The notes below the pieces were generated by a model. That model had not been told where the DNA came from. It worked only from the letters and a program-made list of their open reading frames with translations, and did not search any database. Shown here in pieces: positions 1 to 8,249 of a DNA stretch of 55,429 bases (position 1 is its first letter; every line of letters begins with the position of its first letter). This stretch comes from Propionibacteriaceae bacterium (GTDB taxonomy: Bacteria > Actinomycetota > Actinomycetes > Propionibacteriales > Propionibacteriaceae): positions 1 through 55,429 of the forward strand of contig JADKFR010000012.1 of NCBI GenBank assembly GCA_016717345.1, given 5' to 3'. Both the position numbers and the translations under genes were made by a program.

Positions 1-204
1 GTAGCCGAACTGCTCGAAGAACCAGAACAGGGGCCCGCTGACCGGAGCGTCCGCACCCACCCAGGCTCGCCAGGTGTCGTCCAAGGGCTGGGTGACGGGC
101 GGCTGCGCCACCATCAAGTGCGCGGCCATGAGGGCGAACAACGCCAGCATGACGACAGCCCCCAGCATTGGTCCTCGTGGTCGAGCGGACGGAGACCTGC
201 TCAT
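1..204 (-). CDS. Probable PAP2-type membrane phosphatase, N-terminal fragment
   Basis: An open frame of 68 codons starts with ATG at 204 and runs off the left edge. The first twelve residues are basic and polar (MSRSPSARPRGP). A hydrophobic membrane segment follows at about residues 13-33, then a short extracytoplasmic stretch reading PLDDTWRAWVG and FWFFEQFG. This arrangement resembles the N-terminus of PAP2-superfamily lipid phosphatases, where a first helix precedes a 'PLD..W' region. The catalytic motifs would lie beyond the window, so the family call is an inference from a short piece. It lies 36 bases downstream of the SPFH gene on the same strand and may be its last operon member. Moderate confidence that it is a gene, low confidence in function. 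Confidence 0.45.
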   Translation of the reverse strand, partial: MSRSPSARPRGPMLGAVVMLALFALMAAHLMVAQPPVTQPLDDTWRAWVGADAPVSGPLFWFFEQFGY

Positions 205-240
205 GGGCGCGATCGTACCCACGCCAACTAACGCCAGCGG

Positions 241-1433
241 TCAGGCCAGCTCTCGCTCTGGGTGTGGCTCCGGCTCGCCGGAGGGTTCCGGATCCAGCTG
301 CTCGGGACTCGCGGGCTCCAGCGCCGGGGCATCGGTGCGCAGGTACGAAGCGCGACGTCCAGCGAGCGCGGCTGCTTCGGCGATGGCGTTGCGGACGGAC
401 CGCTGCGACTGCGCCTCATCGGCCACCTTCTGCGCCTCGATCTCTGCGAAGACATCCACCTTCTCCGGCGCCAGGATTCGCCGGCTGCCTCACCATCGCC
501 GACAGGAGCCCCGATTGGCCCGGCGGCAGCCGGTACTCCCAGCATTCCGCCCAGCCCCCGGAGCGCATCATTGAGTTCGCTTGGGATGATCCAAAGCTTG
601 TTCGCGTCACCCTGGGCCATCTTGGGCAGCATCTGCAGGTACTGGTAGGCCAGCAGTGACTGGGTGGGACGGGCGGCGTGGATCGCCGAGAACGTGGTGG
701 TGATGGCCTGCGCCTCGCCTTCGGCTCGCAGCATCGACGCCTGCCGGTCGGCCTGGGCACGCAGCACCGCCGATTCGCGCTCGCCCTGGGCACGCAGGAT
801 CGATGACTCCCGGTCTCCGCTGGCGGACAGGATCTGGGACTGCCGCTGGCCCTCGGCCAGCAGGATCGCGGCCCGCTTGTCGCGCTCGGCGCGGGCGCCC
901 TTCTCCATGGCGTCCCTGATGGTGGCTGGCGGTTCGATCGAGCGCAGCTCCACCCGATTCACCTTGATCCCCCACTTGCCGGTTGCCTCGTCCAGCACCG
1001 CGCGGAGCTTCTGGTTGATCTCTTCGCGGCTGGTGAGGGTCTGCTCCAAGTCCAGTCCGCCGATGATGTTGCGCAGGGTCGTCATCGTCAGCTGTTCGAT
1101 GGCCTGGATGTAGTTCTGGGCCTCGTACGCGGCGCGGACGGGGTCAGTTACCTGGAAATAGATCACCGAGTCGATGCTCACCATCAGGTTGTCCTCGGTG
1201 ATGACCCCCTGCGGCGGGAACGGCACGACCACTTCACGCATGTCCATGCGGTAGCGGACGGAGTCGATGAACGGCACCAGCAGGTGGGGGCCGGGGTCGA
1301 GGGTGCGTCGGAACTTGCCGAGGCGTTCCACGACGGCGACCTGCTGTTGGCGGATCACCTTGACGCTGCGGACCATGATGATGACCACCACCAGGAGCAC
1401 CACGAGCCAGGCGACGAGAGCGAACGGGAACAT
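241..1433 (-). CDS. SPFH/Band 7 (stomatin/prohibitin-like) membrane protein, frameshifted near 477
   Basis: One N-terminal membrane helix (about residues 4-22) precedes a full SPFH domain (VAVVERLGKFRRTLDPGPH, then RMDMREVVV) and a long alanine/glutamate/arginine-rich helix with repeats of the type ILRAQGERES, as in the paraslipin/QmcA group that forms membrane scaffolds with NfeD partners. The start is ATG at 1433, seven bases after a GGAGG site. After about residue 318 the frame becomes arginine-rich nonsense. Adding one base at 477-478 (GAATCC to GAAATCC on the coding strand) joins the family-like tail ILAPEKVDVFAEIEAQKVAD, which ends at the TGA at 241. Without repair the frame ends at 228. 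I read the break as a sequence error. The gene follows nfeD, the usual partner order. Confidence 0.85.
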
Positions 1434-1492
1434 GAATCCTCCAGTCAGGGTGGGCTGTCCCCACCCAAGCTACCCGCTGAAGCGCTGAGACC

Positions 1493-1957
1493 TCACGGCA
1501 GGGCTTGGTGGCGCGGGTACACCACCGCAACCGCGCCGTCCACCTGATAGACCTCCACCTCTGATCCGGCCGGGATGGTGGTGCCGTCGACGCTGCGCGC
1601 CGTCCACGTCTCGCCGGCCACCTTGATCTCACCCCCGGACGCGGTGATGGCGGTCAGAGCCTGCCCGGTACTGCCCACCATCTTGTCCAGCGAGGAGCGA
1701 TAGCCGGGCATCGAGCGGACCTTCCGCAGCAGGGTGGGCCGCAGCAGGGCCAGCATCGCCACAGCCACCACGATCGCCACCACGACCTGTAACCAGGGCA
1801 GGCCGGGGAACAGCCACGCCGTCCCCGCCCCAGCCAGCGCTCCCGAGGCGAGCATGAGCAGCGTGAAGTCGAGGGTGGTCACCTCGGCGATGGCGAGGCC
1901 ACCGGCAACCAGGAGCCACACCATCCACAGGTTGGCTGACAACCACTCGAACACCAC
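1493..1957 (-). CDS. NfeD-like membrane protein
   Basis: This 154-residue protein has a first hydrophobic segment (residues 8-27), further hydrophobic stretches to about residue 72, then a soluble C-terminal OB-fold-like region (about 95-150, including GQALTAITASGGEIKVAGETW). That is the short NfeD layout without the ClpP-like protease domain of long forms. NfeD proteins partner SPFH proteins in membrane microdomains, and the SPFH gene lies directly downstream on the same strand, 59 bases away, so the two are probably co-transcribed. The start is a GTG at 1957, with a second GTG next to it. M. tuberculosis has the same pair (Rv1487/Rv1488). Confidence 0.85.
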   Translation of the reverse strand: MVFEWLSANLWMVWLLVAGGLAIAEVTTLDFTLLMLASGALAGAGTAWLFPGLPWLQVVVAIVVAVAMLALLRPTLLRKVRSMPGYRSSLDKMVGSTGQALTAITASGGEIKVAGETWTARSVDGTTIPAGSEVEVYQVDGAVAVVYPRHQALP

Positions 1958-1970
1958 GCCTCCTTGGGTG

Positions 1971-2786
1971 TCAGGCGAGTCTGGTCGGGGGACGTCGCAC
2001 GGCGCGCGCGGCTGCCCGGGCGCTCCAGCGTCCTTCTTCGTGGCGAACGTCGAGCAGGACGCCGAAGGTGGCGCTGAGCAGGGGTCCGGTCAGGGTCCGC
2101 TCGATCGGTCCGGCGGCCACCACCTTGCCGTTCTTCAGCAACAGCGCGTGGGTGATGCCGCGTGGGATCTCTTCGACGTGATGGGTGACCAGGACAGTGG
2201 ACGGTGCGAGTTCGTCCTCGCACAGGTCGCTCAAGGCGGTCACCAGCGCCTCGCGTCCCGACAGGTCGAGTCCGGCAGCCGGCTCGTCCAGCAGCAGCAG
2301 CTCAGGGTCGGTCATCATGGCCCGGGCGATCTGGACGCGCTTGCGTTCCCCCTCGCTGAGGGTGCCGAAGGTGCGGTCGCCCAGGTGGTCGACCTGCAGC
2401 TGGGACATCAGGCCGTGTGCCCGATCATCGTCGGACTCGTCGTACTCCTCGTGCCAGCGGCCCATCACGGCGTAGGCCGCCGAGACGACGACATCGCAGA
2501 CCCGCTCACCCCGCGGGATCCGATCGGCAAGCGCCGCCGAGGCGACACCGATCCGGGGGCGTAACTCGAACACGTCCACGGCCCCCAGCGTCTCGTCCAG
2601 GATCGTGGCGGCGCCGCGGGTCGGGTGCAGTTGGGCGGCCACGACCTGCAACAGGGTGGTCTTCCCCGCCCCGTTGGGACCGATCACCACCCAGCGCTCG
2701 CCCTCCTCCACCTTCCAAGACACGCTGTCGAGCAGCGTCGCCCCGGATCGGACGATCGTCACGCCCTCTAGTTCCACCACCGCCAT
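1971..2786 (-). CDS. Stand-alone ABC transporter ATP-binding protein
   Basis: A single 271-residue ABC ATPase. It has the Walker A motif GPNGAGKTTL (about residues 38-47), signature LSEGERKRVQIARAM, Walker B LLLLDEPAAGLD and the switch histidine in VLVTHHVEEIP. No permease or binding protein gene lies beside it, so the transported substrate cannot be told. Sequences of this type (YlmA/ModF-like single-domain ATPases) are often annotated only by family. It begins at ATG 2786 and ends 13 bases before nfeD, suggesting one transcript. A weak inverted repeat (CCAACC at 2791, GGTTGG at 2817) separates it from fabI upstream. Confidence 0.85.
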   Translation of the reverse strand: MAVVELEGVTIVRSGATLLDSVSWKVEEGERWVVIGPNGAGKTTLLQVVAAQLHPTRGAATILDETLGAVDVFELRPRIGVASAALADRIPRGERVCDVVVSAAYAVMGRWHEEYDESDDDRAHGLMSQLQVDHLGDRTFGTLSEGERKRVQIARAMMTDPELLLLDEPAAGLDLSGREALVTALSDLCEDELAPSTVLVTHHVEEIPRGITHALLLKNGKVVAAGPIERTLTGPLLSATFGVLLDVRHEEGRWSARAAARAVRRPPTRLA

Positions 2787-2834
2787 GGCCCCAACCTACC
2801 CGCTGGCACCCCGGCCGGTTGGCATGACAAGCGG

Positions 2835-3605
2835 TCAGGCGCCAGTCGCGTGCAGCCCGCCGTCCACGTGCAGCATCTCGCCGCTGGTGGACGGGAACCA
2901 GTCACTCAACAGCGCGACCACAGCTTTCGCGGTCGGGGTGAGGTCCTTGGGGTCCCAGCCGAGCGGGGCACGCTTGCCCCAGATGTTGTTGAGCCCCTCT
3001 GCCCCAGGTATCGCCTTCTTGGCGATGGTCCCCAGCGGCCCGGCGGCGACCAGGTTCCACCGCACGCCCTCGGGCCCGAGGTACCGGGCCAGGTAGCGGG
3101 AGGCGCTCTCCAGTGCCGCCTTCGAGACTCCCATCCAGTCGTACGTCGGCCGGGGGCCCCGCGCATCGAACGTGAGTCCGACCACCGAGGCGGTCTCGGC
3201 GAACAACGGCTTGCACGCCATGGTCAGGCTGACCAGCGAGTAGGCGGAGGTGTGCAACGCAATGCTCACGTCGTCGAAGCCGGTGGTAAGGAACTTGCCG
3301 CCCAAGGCGGTCTCCGGATTGGCGTACGCGATCGAGTGCACCACTCCGTCGATGTGGTCGACATGCTCGCGCAGACGGTCTGCCAGGCTCGCCAGGTGCT
3401 CCTCGTTGGTCACGTCCACTTCGAGGAGCGGGGGTACCGGGTCAAGGCGCTTCAGGACGCGTTCGGTCAGGCTCATCGCCCGACCGAAGTTCGACACCAC
3501 CACGGTGGCACCCTCAGCCTGCGCGAGTTCAGCGACCCGGTAGCCGATCGATGTGTTCATCGTCACCCCGGCGACCAGGATGTTCTTGCCCTCCAGAATG
3601 CCCAT
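2835..3605 (-). CDS. fabI: Enoyl-[acyl-carrier-protein] reductase (NADH)
   Basis: FabI/InhA reduces trans-2-enoyl-ACP, the last step of each fatty acid elongation cycle. This 256-residue SDR protein has the FabI-type nucleotide loop GVTMNTSIGYRVA (about residues 14-26) rather than the usual TGxxxGIG. The catalytic Tyr and Lys are spaced as in FabI (YDWMGVSK), and GGLHATG forms the C-terminus. The start is ATG at 3605. It lies 15 bases downstream of fabG on the same strand, the mabA-inhA arrangement known in mycobacteria, so the two FAS-II reductases are probably one operon. Nothing looks broken. Confidence 0.95.
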   Translation of the reverse strand: MGILEGKNILVAGVTMNTSIGYRVAELAQAEGATVVVSNFGRAMSLTERVLKRLDPVPPLLEVDVTNEEHLASLADRLREHVDHIDGVVHSIAYANPETALGGKFLTTGFDDVSIALHTSAYSLVSLTMACKPLFAETASVVGLTFDARGPRPTYDWMGVSKAALESASRYLARYLGPEGVRWNLVAAGPLGTIAKKAIPGAEGLNNIWGKRAPLGWDPKDLTPTAKAVVALLSDWFPSTSGEMLHVDGGLHATGA

Positions 3606-3620
3606 GTGACTGTCCTCTCC

Positions 3621-4343
3621 TCAGTGGCCCATACCCAGGCCGCCATCGACCGGGATGACGGCGCCAGAAATGTAGCTGGCCTCGTTGCTGGCCAGGTAGG
3701 CGACCGCTGCGGCCACCTCGTCGACCTGACCGAGTCGCCCCACCGGGATGGACGCGAGGTACTTCGCGATCATGTCCTCGCCCAGGCCTGCGGTCATGTC
3801 GGTTTCGATGAAGCCCGGGGCCACCACGTTGGCGGTCACCCCGCGGCCTCCCAGTTCGCGCGTCAGCGAGCGGGCCATGCCGACGAGGGCGGCTTTGCTG
3901 GCGGAGTAATTGACTTGTCCGGCGGAGCCGTACAGACCCACCACCGAACCGGTGAAGATGATGCGTCCGAACCGGCCACGGATCATCGACCGGGCAGCAC
4001 GCTTCGCGACGTGGAACGACCCGGTCAGGTTGACGTCCAGCACCGAAGCCCAGTCGGCTTCGCTCATCCGCAGGATCAGGGTGTCCTTCGTGATCCCGGC
4101 GTTCGCGACCAGCACTTCCACCGGACCGTGTTCGGCCTCGGCCGCCTTGAAGGCCGCGTCGACCTGGGCGGCGTCGGACACATCGCAGGCGAAGCCCAGA
4201 GCCCCGGACGGTGCGTCGCCCCCCCGGCTCAAGGCGGCCACCCGGTGGCCATCGGCCACGAATCGCTCGACGATGGCGAGTCCGATCCCCCGGTTGCCAC
4301 CGGTGACGAGGACGCTGCGCAGGGGCGTTTCGGAAACAGTCAC
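3621..4343 (-). CDS. fabG: 3-oxoacyl-[acyl-carrier-protein] reductase
   Basis: FabG reduces 3-oxoacyl-ACP with NADPH in fatty acid elongation. The 240-residue product has the SDR cofactor motif TGGNRGIG, NAG at about residue 83, the catalytic Ser (TGSVVG) and YSASK Tyr/Lys, PGFIETDMT, and the C-terminal VDGGLGMGH. I place the start at GTG 4343 (VTVSETPLRSVLVTGG). The frame stays open upstream to 4724, but that stretch is low-complexity and overlaps the divergent DUF3099 gene. A possible -10 hexamer (TAGCGT, 4351-4356 on the minus strand) ends seven bases before this GTG, which would fit a leaderless message. fabI follows after 15 bases. Confidence 0.93.
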   Translation of the reverse strand: MTVSETPLRSVLVTGGNRGIGLAIVERFVADGHRVAALSRGGDAPSGALGFACDVSDAAQVDAAFKAAEAEHGPVEVLVANAGITKDTLILRMSEADWASVLDVNLTGSFHVAKRAARSMIRGRFGRIIFTGSVVGLYGSAGQVNYSASKAALVGMARSLTRELGGRGVTANVVAPGFIETDMTAGLGEDMIAKYLASIPVGRLGQVDEVAAAVAYLASNEASYISGAVIPVDGGLGMGH

Positions 4344-4420
4344 GGCCGCAACGCTATCGGGTGGGACCCCCGGCGCCCACTCCGAACCGCACAGAATGCG
4401 TGACGCTTCCTTGTCCGATC

Positions 4421-4426
4421 TAGGCT
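4421..4426 (+). promoter_or_regulatory. Candidate -10 hexamer for DUF3099-SURF1 operon
   Basis: TAGGCT ends seven bases before the GTG at 4434. The same hexamer occurs before hppA, ctlX and gap in this window. A GGAGG at 4427-4431 sits between it and the start codon. If transcription began at the usual distance the message would be nearly leaderless, so either the hexamer or the ribosome site is the coincidence. I see no convincing -35. Confidence 0.3.
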
Positions 4427-4433
4427 GGAGGAC

Positions 4434-4760
4434 GTGAGTCGGAGCCGCGAGCGGGACCAGAGAGCGCTGATCACCAGCGCGCGGTTCAGCCGGTCGTTGG
4501 ATACCGACCAGCGACGCACCCGTTACCTGTGGACGATGGCACTGCGGGTCGCCTGCTTCCTCGCCGCCACGGTGACCCCGCTGCCGTGGAACCTCGGGTT
4601 GCTGGTCGCGGCCGCGGTGTTGCCCGCGCTCGCGGTGATGTTGGCCAACGCGATCGACCTGCGCTCGGCCCCGCCGACGCCAGGGGCCGACGATCTGACC
4701 CGTCCCGCGCTGGCCAGCTCCCAAACCGTTCCCGGAACGGTGGTGGACGAGACGGAATGA
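4434..4760 (+). CDS. DUF3099 family small membrane protein
   Basis: This 108-residue protein matches the actinobacterial DUF3099 pattern: a polar N-terminus containing ALITSARFSRSL, the YLWTMALRVACF segment that opens the first membrane helix (about residues 32-50), a second helix (about 53-72) and a polar tail. Its function is not known. The start is GTG at 4434, preceded by GGAGG at 4427-4431. Its stop overlaps the ATG of the SURF1 gene (ATGA at 4757-4760), so the two are translationally coupled and may act together in membrane or cytochrome oxidase assembly. That link is inference from position. Confidence 0.85.
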   Translation: MSRSRERDQRALITSARFSRSLDTDQRRTRYLWTMALRVACFLAATVTPLPWNLGLLVAAAVLPALAVMLANAIDLRSAPPTPGADDLTRPALASSQTVPGTVVDETE

Positions 4761-5548
4761 GCCTGCTCAACAAGCCCATGGGAATGACGTCGCCCACCCG
4801 GCGCCTTTGGCCTCGCTGGCTGGCGCTGGCGGCTGTCGTGATCGGGCTGGTCGTGGCCTTCGTCAACCTTGGCAACTGGCAGTTGAGCAGGCTGGAACAG
4901 CGCCGGGAGCGCAACGAGGTGGTCGTCGAGCACGAGACCTCACCGATCGTCGACTTCGCCGAAGTGTTCGGCCGTCCGATCGTGGAGGCCGACCAGTGGC
5001 AGAAGGTCCGGGTCACCGGAACCTTCGATGCCGCCCGCCAGTACGTCGTCCGGTATCGCTCGAATGCCGGGGCGACCGGCTACGAGGTGCTCGGGGTGCT
5101 GCAGACCAGCGACGGACGGCACCTGCTGGTCAGCCGCGGATTCGCGGAGCGGCCGGCGGGCCAGGACTTTCCGAGGGTCGCCCCCCCACCGCCCGCTGGC
5201 ACCGTGACGATCGTCGGCACAGTGCGACGCAACGAGACCGGCGATGGCAAGGCCACCATTCCGGATCAAGGTGCGATCCGGCTGATCAACTCCGTGGCGA
5301 TCGGCACGACGTTGCCGTACCCGGTCTTGGAGGGCTACCTGGGGGTGGTCGAGATCGCCCCGGCGGATCCCGCGGGCCTCGCACCGGTTGAACCCCCCGA
5401 CCTCAATGAGGGCAACCACTTCTCCTATGCGCTTCAATGGTTCTCATTCAGCGGGTTAGCTGCCCTCGGCCTGGTGCTCATGATCCGATCCGATGTGAAG
5501 GCGAAGCAGCGGGCAAACCCTGCCCCAGTGCGCGAGGAGGCGCCGTGA
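4757..5548 (+). CDS. SURF1 family cytochrome oxidase assembly protein
   Basis: SURF1 proteins help insert heme A into subunit I of cytochrome c oxidase. The 263-residue product has the family layout: an N-terminal membrane helix (about residues 18-37) directly followed by the LGNWQLSRLEQR motif, a large extracytoplasmic domain with DQWQKVRVTGTFD and HLLVSRGF, and a second helix near the C-terminus following HFSYALQWFSF. It starts at the ATG overlapping the DUF3099 stop, and its own stop overlaps the GTG of the next gene (GTGA at 5545). ctaA and ctaB, for heme A synthesis, are elsewhere in this window, consistent with an aa3-type oxidase. Confidence 0.92.
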   Translation: MSLLNKPMGMTSPTRRLWPRWLALAAVVIGLVVAFVNLGNWQLSRLEQRRERNEVVVEHETSPIVDFAEVFGRPIVEADQWQKVRVTGTFDAARQYVVRYRSNAGATGYEVLGVLQTSDGRHLLVSRGFAERPAGQDFPRVAPPPPAGTVTIVGTVRRNETGDGKATIPDQGAIRLINSVAIGTTLPYPVLEGYLGVVEIAPADPAGLAPVEPPDLNEGNHFSYALQWFSFSGLAALGLVLMIRSDVKAKQRANPAPVREEAP

Positions 5549-6307
5549 AGCGATTGGTACTGACAGTTCTGGCGATGGCGGGCCTGCTGGTCGCCTGTAC
5601 GTCGGTGGTCCCGGCGACCCTGACACCCACCATCAAGGGCACCTCGTGGCTGGTGACGTCGATCAGGGCACCCCGTGCTCGCCGGCGCCCAGCCGATCGT
5701 CGACTTCGGCGGGGACCTGACGGTGTCTGGGACGACCGGCTGCAACCGGTTCACCGGCGGCTACACGACCTCGGGCTCAGCGCTGGCGGTCGGGCAGGTG
5801 GCGATGACGATGATGGCGTGCACCGGTCCGGGCGTCATGGAGCAGGAGACCGCCTTCACCCAGGCGCTCGCCGCCACTCCTTCCGCGGCGACGCTGCGCA
5901 GATCGAGGGTACTCGACAAGAGCGGCCGGGTGCTCCTTGTGCTCACCCAGCTCCTCCCCGTCCCCGAGACCCCGCTGCTGGGCACCACCTGGAAGCTGTC
6001 CGGGATCGTGGCCAATGAGGCTGTCAGTTCGCCGGTGGCAGGCTACGACGTCACGCTGGTGCTGACCGACGGTGCACTCACCGGCAAGGCCTGCAACACC
6101 TTCCGCGGCCAGGCCGCGATCACCGGGACGACGATCAAGGTCGGCCCGCTGATGAGCACCAAGATGGCGTGTGCGAACGAAGCTGCGACTGCCCAGGAGA
6201 CGGCAGTGCTGATGATCCTTGAAGCGGCAACCACCCTCACGCAGGAGGGCGCCACGCTCACCCTTACCGCCGCCGACGGCAAGGCGCTGCAGTTCACCGC
6301 TGCGTGA
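5545..6307 (+). CDS. META-domain lipoprotein, frameshifted near 5665-5674
   Basis: The GTG at 5545 opens a lipoprotein signal (VKRLVLTVLAMAGLLVAC, lipobox cysteine 18). After GTSWLVTSI the frame breaks at 5665-5674 and resumes as VLAGAQPIVDFGGD with the META/HslJ hallmark VSGTTGCNRFTGGY and MACTGPG. A second META-like unit follows (LLGTTWKLSG ... ACNTFRGQ ... STKMACANEAA). Removing one C, or restoring one G and one C in the GGG and CCCC runs, rejoins the frames; the latter reads SIRGTPVLAGAQ, which fits the family better. META-domain proteins are exported and of unclear role, some linked to heat-shock or acid resistance. Coupled to SURF1 upstream (GTGA) and to the methyltransferase downstream (GTGA at 6304). 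Confidence 0.78.
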
Positions 6308-7140
6308 CCATGGCGTTGCGTGCCGCTGTGGGGTTGCTGGCCTGCCCCCTCTGTGGGCACGAGATCGGCCTGACCCCCGCGGCGGCGGTGTGCGACTCCG
6401 GGCACAGCTTCGACATCGCTCGGCAGGGCTACCTCAACCTGCTGGGCGGGCCGCAGCCTGCCAACGCGGACACGCCCGTGATGTTGGCCGCGCGCGCCCG
6501 AGTGCTCGAGTCGGGTTGCTTCGATCCTCTGCTCGACCTGGTGACGGCGGCCACCCGAGACGGCCGAGCCATCCTCGAGGTCGGCTCCGGCACTGCGCAC
6601 TACCTGCGTCGGGCGTTGGGGGACGACCCTGGACACCGTGGCATCGCGCTGGATGTCTCGACGGCTGCGGCCAAGCGGGCGGCGCAGGCGGACGTGCGGA
6701 TCGCGGCGGTGGTGGCGGATGTCTGGAAGCCGCTGCCGCTGCGCAACCGGAGCGTCGACGTGGTGCTGGCCGTCTTCGCACCGCGCAACCTGGCTGAGTT
6801 CGCCCGCGTCCTCACCATTGAGGGACGACTGGTGGTCGCCGTCCCCAACCCCGGGCACCTGGCGGGATTGCGTGCCCGCGAGGGGCTCCTCGATATCGAA
6901 CCAGAGAAGGAGGGACGCCTACTCGCCGCCGCCAGCGAGTTCTTCACCAAGGTCGCCACGTCACGCACCCGGCACCGTCGTGACCTGACCGCCACCGATG
7001 CAGCCGACCTGGTCACCATGGGCCGAACTTCTGGCCGAGCTGACCCGGCATCTCGACGAGCTGATGCCGCAGGCCAACATCCTGCGCCGCGAGATCCACC
7101 GGCATCCGGATCTGGGCTACGGCGAGCGGGCGACGGTTGA
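6304..7140 (+). CDS. RlmA-like 23S rRNA guanine-N1 methyltransferase, end uncertain
   Basis: The N-terminus carries the RlmA zinc finger and its downstream signature: LACPLCG, then CDSGHSFDIARQGYLNLL. An S-adenosylmethionine fold follows with EVGSGTAHYL (about residues 93-102), ALDVST and VFAPRN. RlmA enzymes methylate G745 or G748 of 23S rRNA, the latter giving tylosin resistance in some actinomycetes; which applies is not visible. The start is GTG 6304, overlapping the preceding stop; ATG 6310 is an alternative. After DAADLVTMG (near 7023) the frame stops resembling the family. One extra C at 7021-7024 would give the conserved MGP and a TGA at 7041-7043. The last 100 bases overlap the M20 gene in another frame, so the true end is uncertain. 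Confidence 0.75.
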   Translation: MTMALRAAVGLLACPLCGHEIGLTPAAAVCDSGHSFDIARQGYLNLLGGPQPANADTPVMLAARARVLESGCFDPLLDLVTAATRDGRAILEVGSGTAHYLRRALGDDPGHRGIALDVSTAAAKRAAQADVRIAAVVADVWKPLPLRNRSVDVVLAVFAPRNLAEFARVLTIEGRLVVAVPNPGHLAGLRAREGLLDIEPEKEGRLLAAASEFFTKVATSRTRHRRDLTATDAADLVTMGRTSGRADPASRRADAAGQHPAPRDPPASGSGLRRAGDG

Positions 7141-8210
7141 CCGGCTCCGCAAGGCGATGCCTGGGATGAAAGTCACGCGGGTGGCGGACACGGGGTTCCT
7201 GACCCGGGTCGGTGCTCCAACCGGGCCGGCGGTCGCGGTTCGCGCGGAACTGGACGCCCTCCCCCTCACCGAGGAGACCGGGGTCCCGTGGGCATCGGTG
7301 ATTCCGGAGGTGATGCACGCCTGCGGCCACGACGTCCACATGGCGGCGACCTGGGCCCTGCCAGGCCGCCCGCAAGATCGACCAGTTGCCGGTGGGACTG
7401 CTCGGGGTGTTCCAGCCCCGCGAGGAGGTCCAGCCCTGCGGCGGCGCCGACGTGGTGGCCTCGGCAGCCTTGGCGGAACATGACATCAAGGCGGTGATCG
7501 GCGCCCACGTCCAGCCCCGGGTGCCGGCCGGCGTGGTGAGCACCGGAACGGGCGGGGTCAACGCTGCCGCGGATGCCTTCGACATCGTGATCCACGGCCA
7601 GCCTGGTCACGGAGCGTACCCTCACCTCACCATCGACCCGATTCCCGTCCTGGCCAGCATCGTGCTGGGCCTCCAGGAACTGGTGGGCCGCACCATCGAC
7701 CCCGTCCACCCGGCGCTGATCACTGTCGGCAAGGTCACCGGCGGAACGGCCCACAACATCATTCCGGCGAGCGCCTCCCTGCACGGCATCATCCGCACCA
7801 TGCACAGCGCGGACCAGGAACACCTGCACGAGGCCATCCGTCACCTGGCCGAGTTCAGCGCACGCGCCCGCGGCGCCCGCGCCGAGGTGACGATCATCGT
7901 CGGCGATCCGGTGCTCAGTAACGACACCCGGCTCGTGGAGACCGTCGATGGCCTGCTGGAGGCGGCCGGGATGATGGTGGCGCACCAGCCGTTCCGATCG
8001 CTGGGAGCCGACGACTTCTCGCACTATTCCCGGGTGGCCCCGATCCTGATGATGTTCGTCGGCACCGGCCACGGACCCACCACGGACGGTCGCCACGAGA
8101 TCGGACTGCACCATCCGCGGTACCTGCCCGGTGAGGACGCCGTCCACCGGACGGCCCTGGCGCTGGCCGCGGGGTTCGTGGGTGGGGCCCACATCGCTGG
8201 AGCGTTGTAG
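6998..8210 (+). CDS. M20 family amidohydrolase/peptidase, frameshifted at 7360-7366
   Basis: This is a zinc amidohydrolase of the M20D type (N-acyl-amino acid or hippurate hydrolase-like). Metal-binding features in order are IHRHPDLGYGE near the N-terminus, VMHACGHDVHMA, FQPREE, and the dimerisation domain with GQPGHGAYPH and HNIIPASASLHG. A late GADDFSHY and HHPRY complete it. The frame breaks at 7360-7366. Restoring one G after CTG and one in AGG gives TWALARAARKIDQLPVG, rejoining the second frame, which ends at TAG 8208-8210. Start at ATG 6998 gives about 29 residues before the LRREIHRHP motif; ATG 7064 is also possible. The substrate cannot be inferred. It converges with the ABC-F gene. 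Confidence 0.82.
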
Positions 8211-8249
8211 CCGCCGCCCGACCGACAGGCCCTTGAGCCGGGGATGAGT

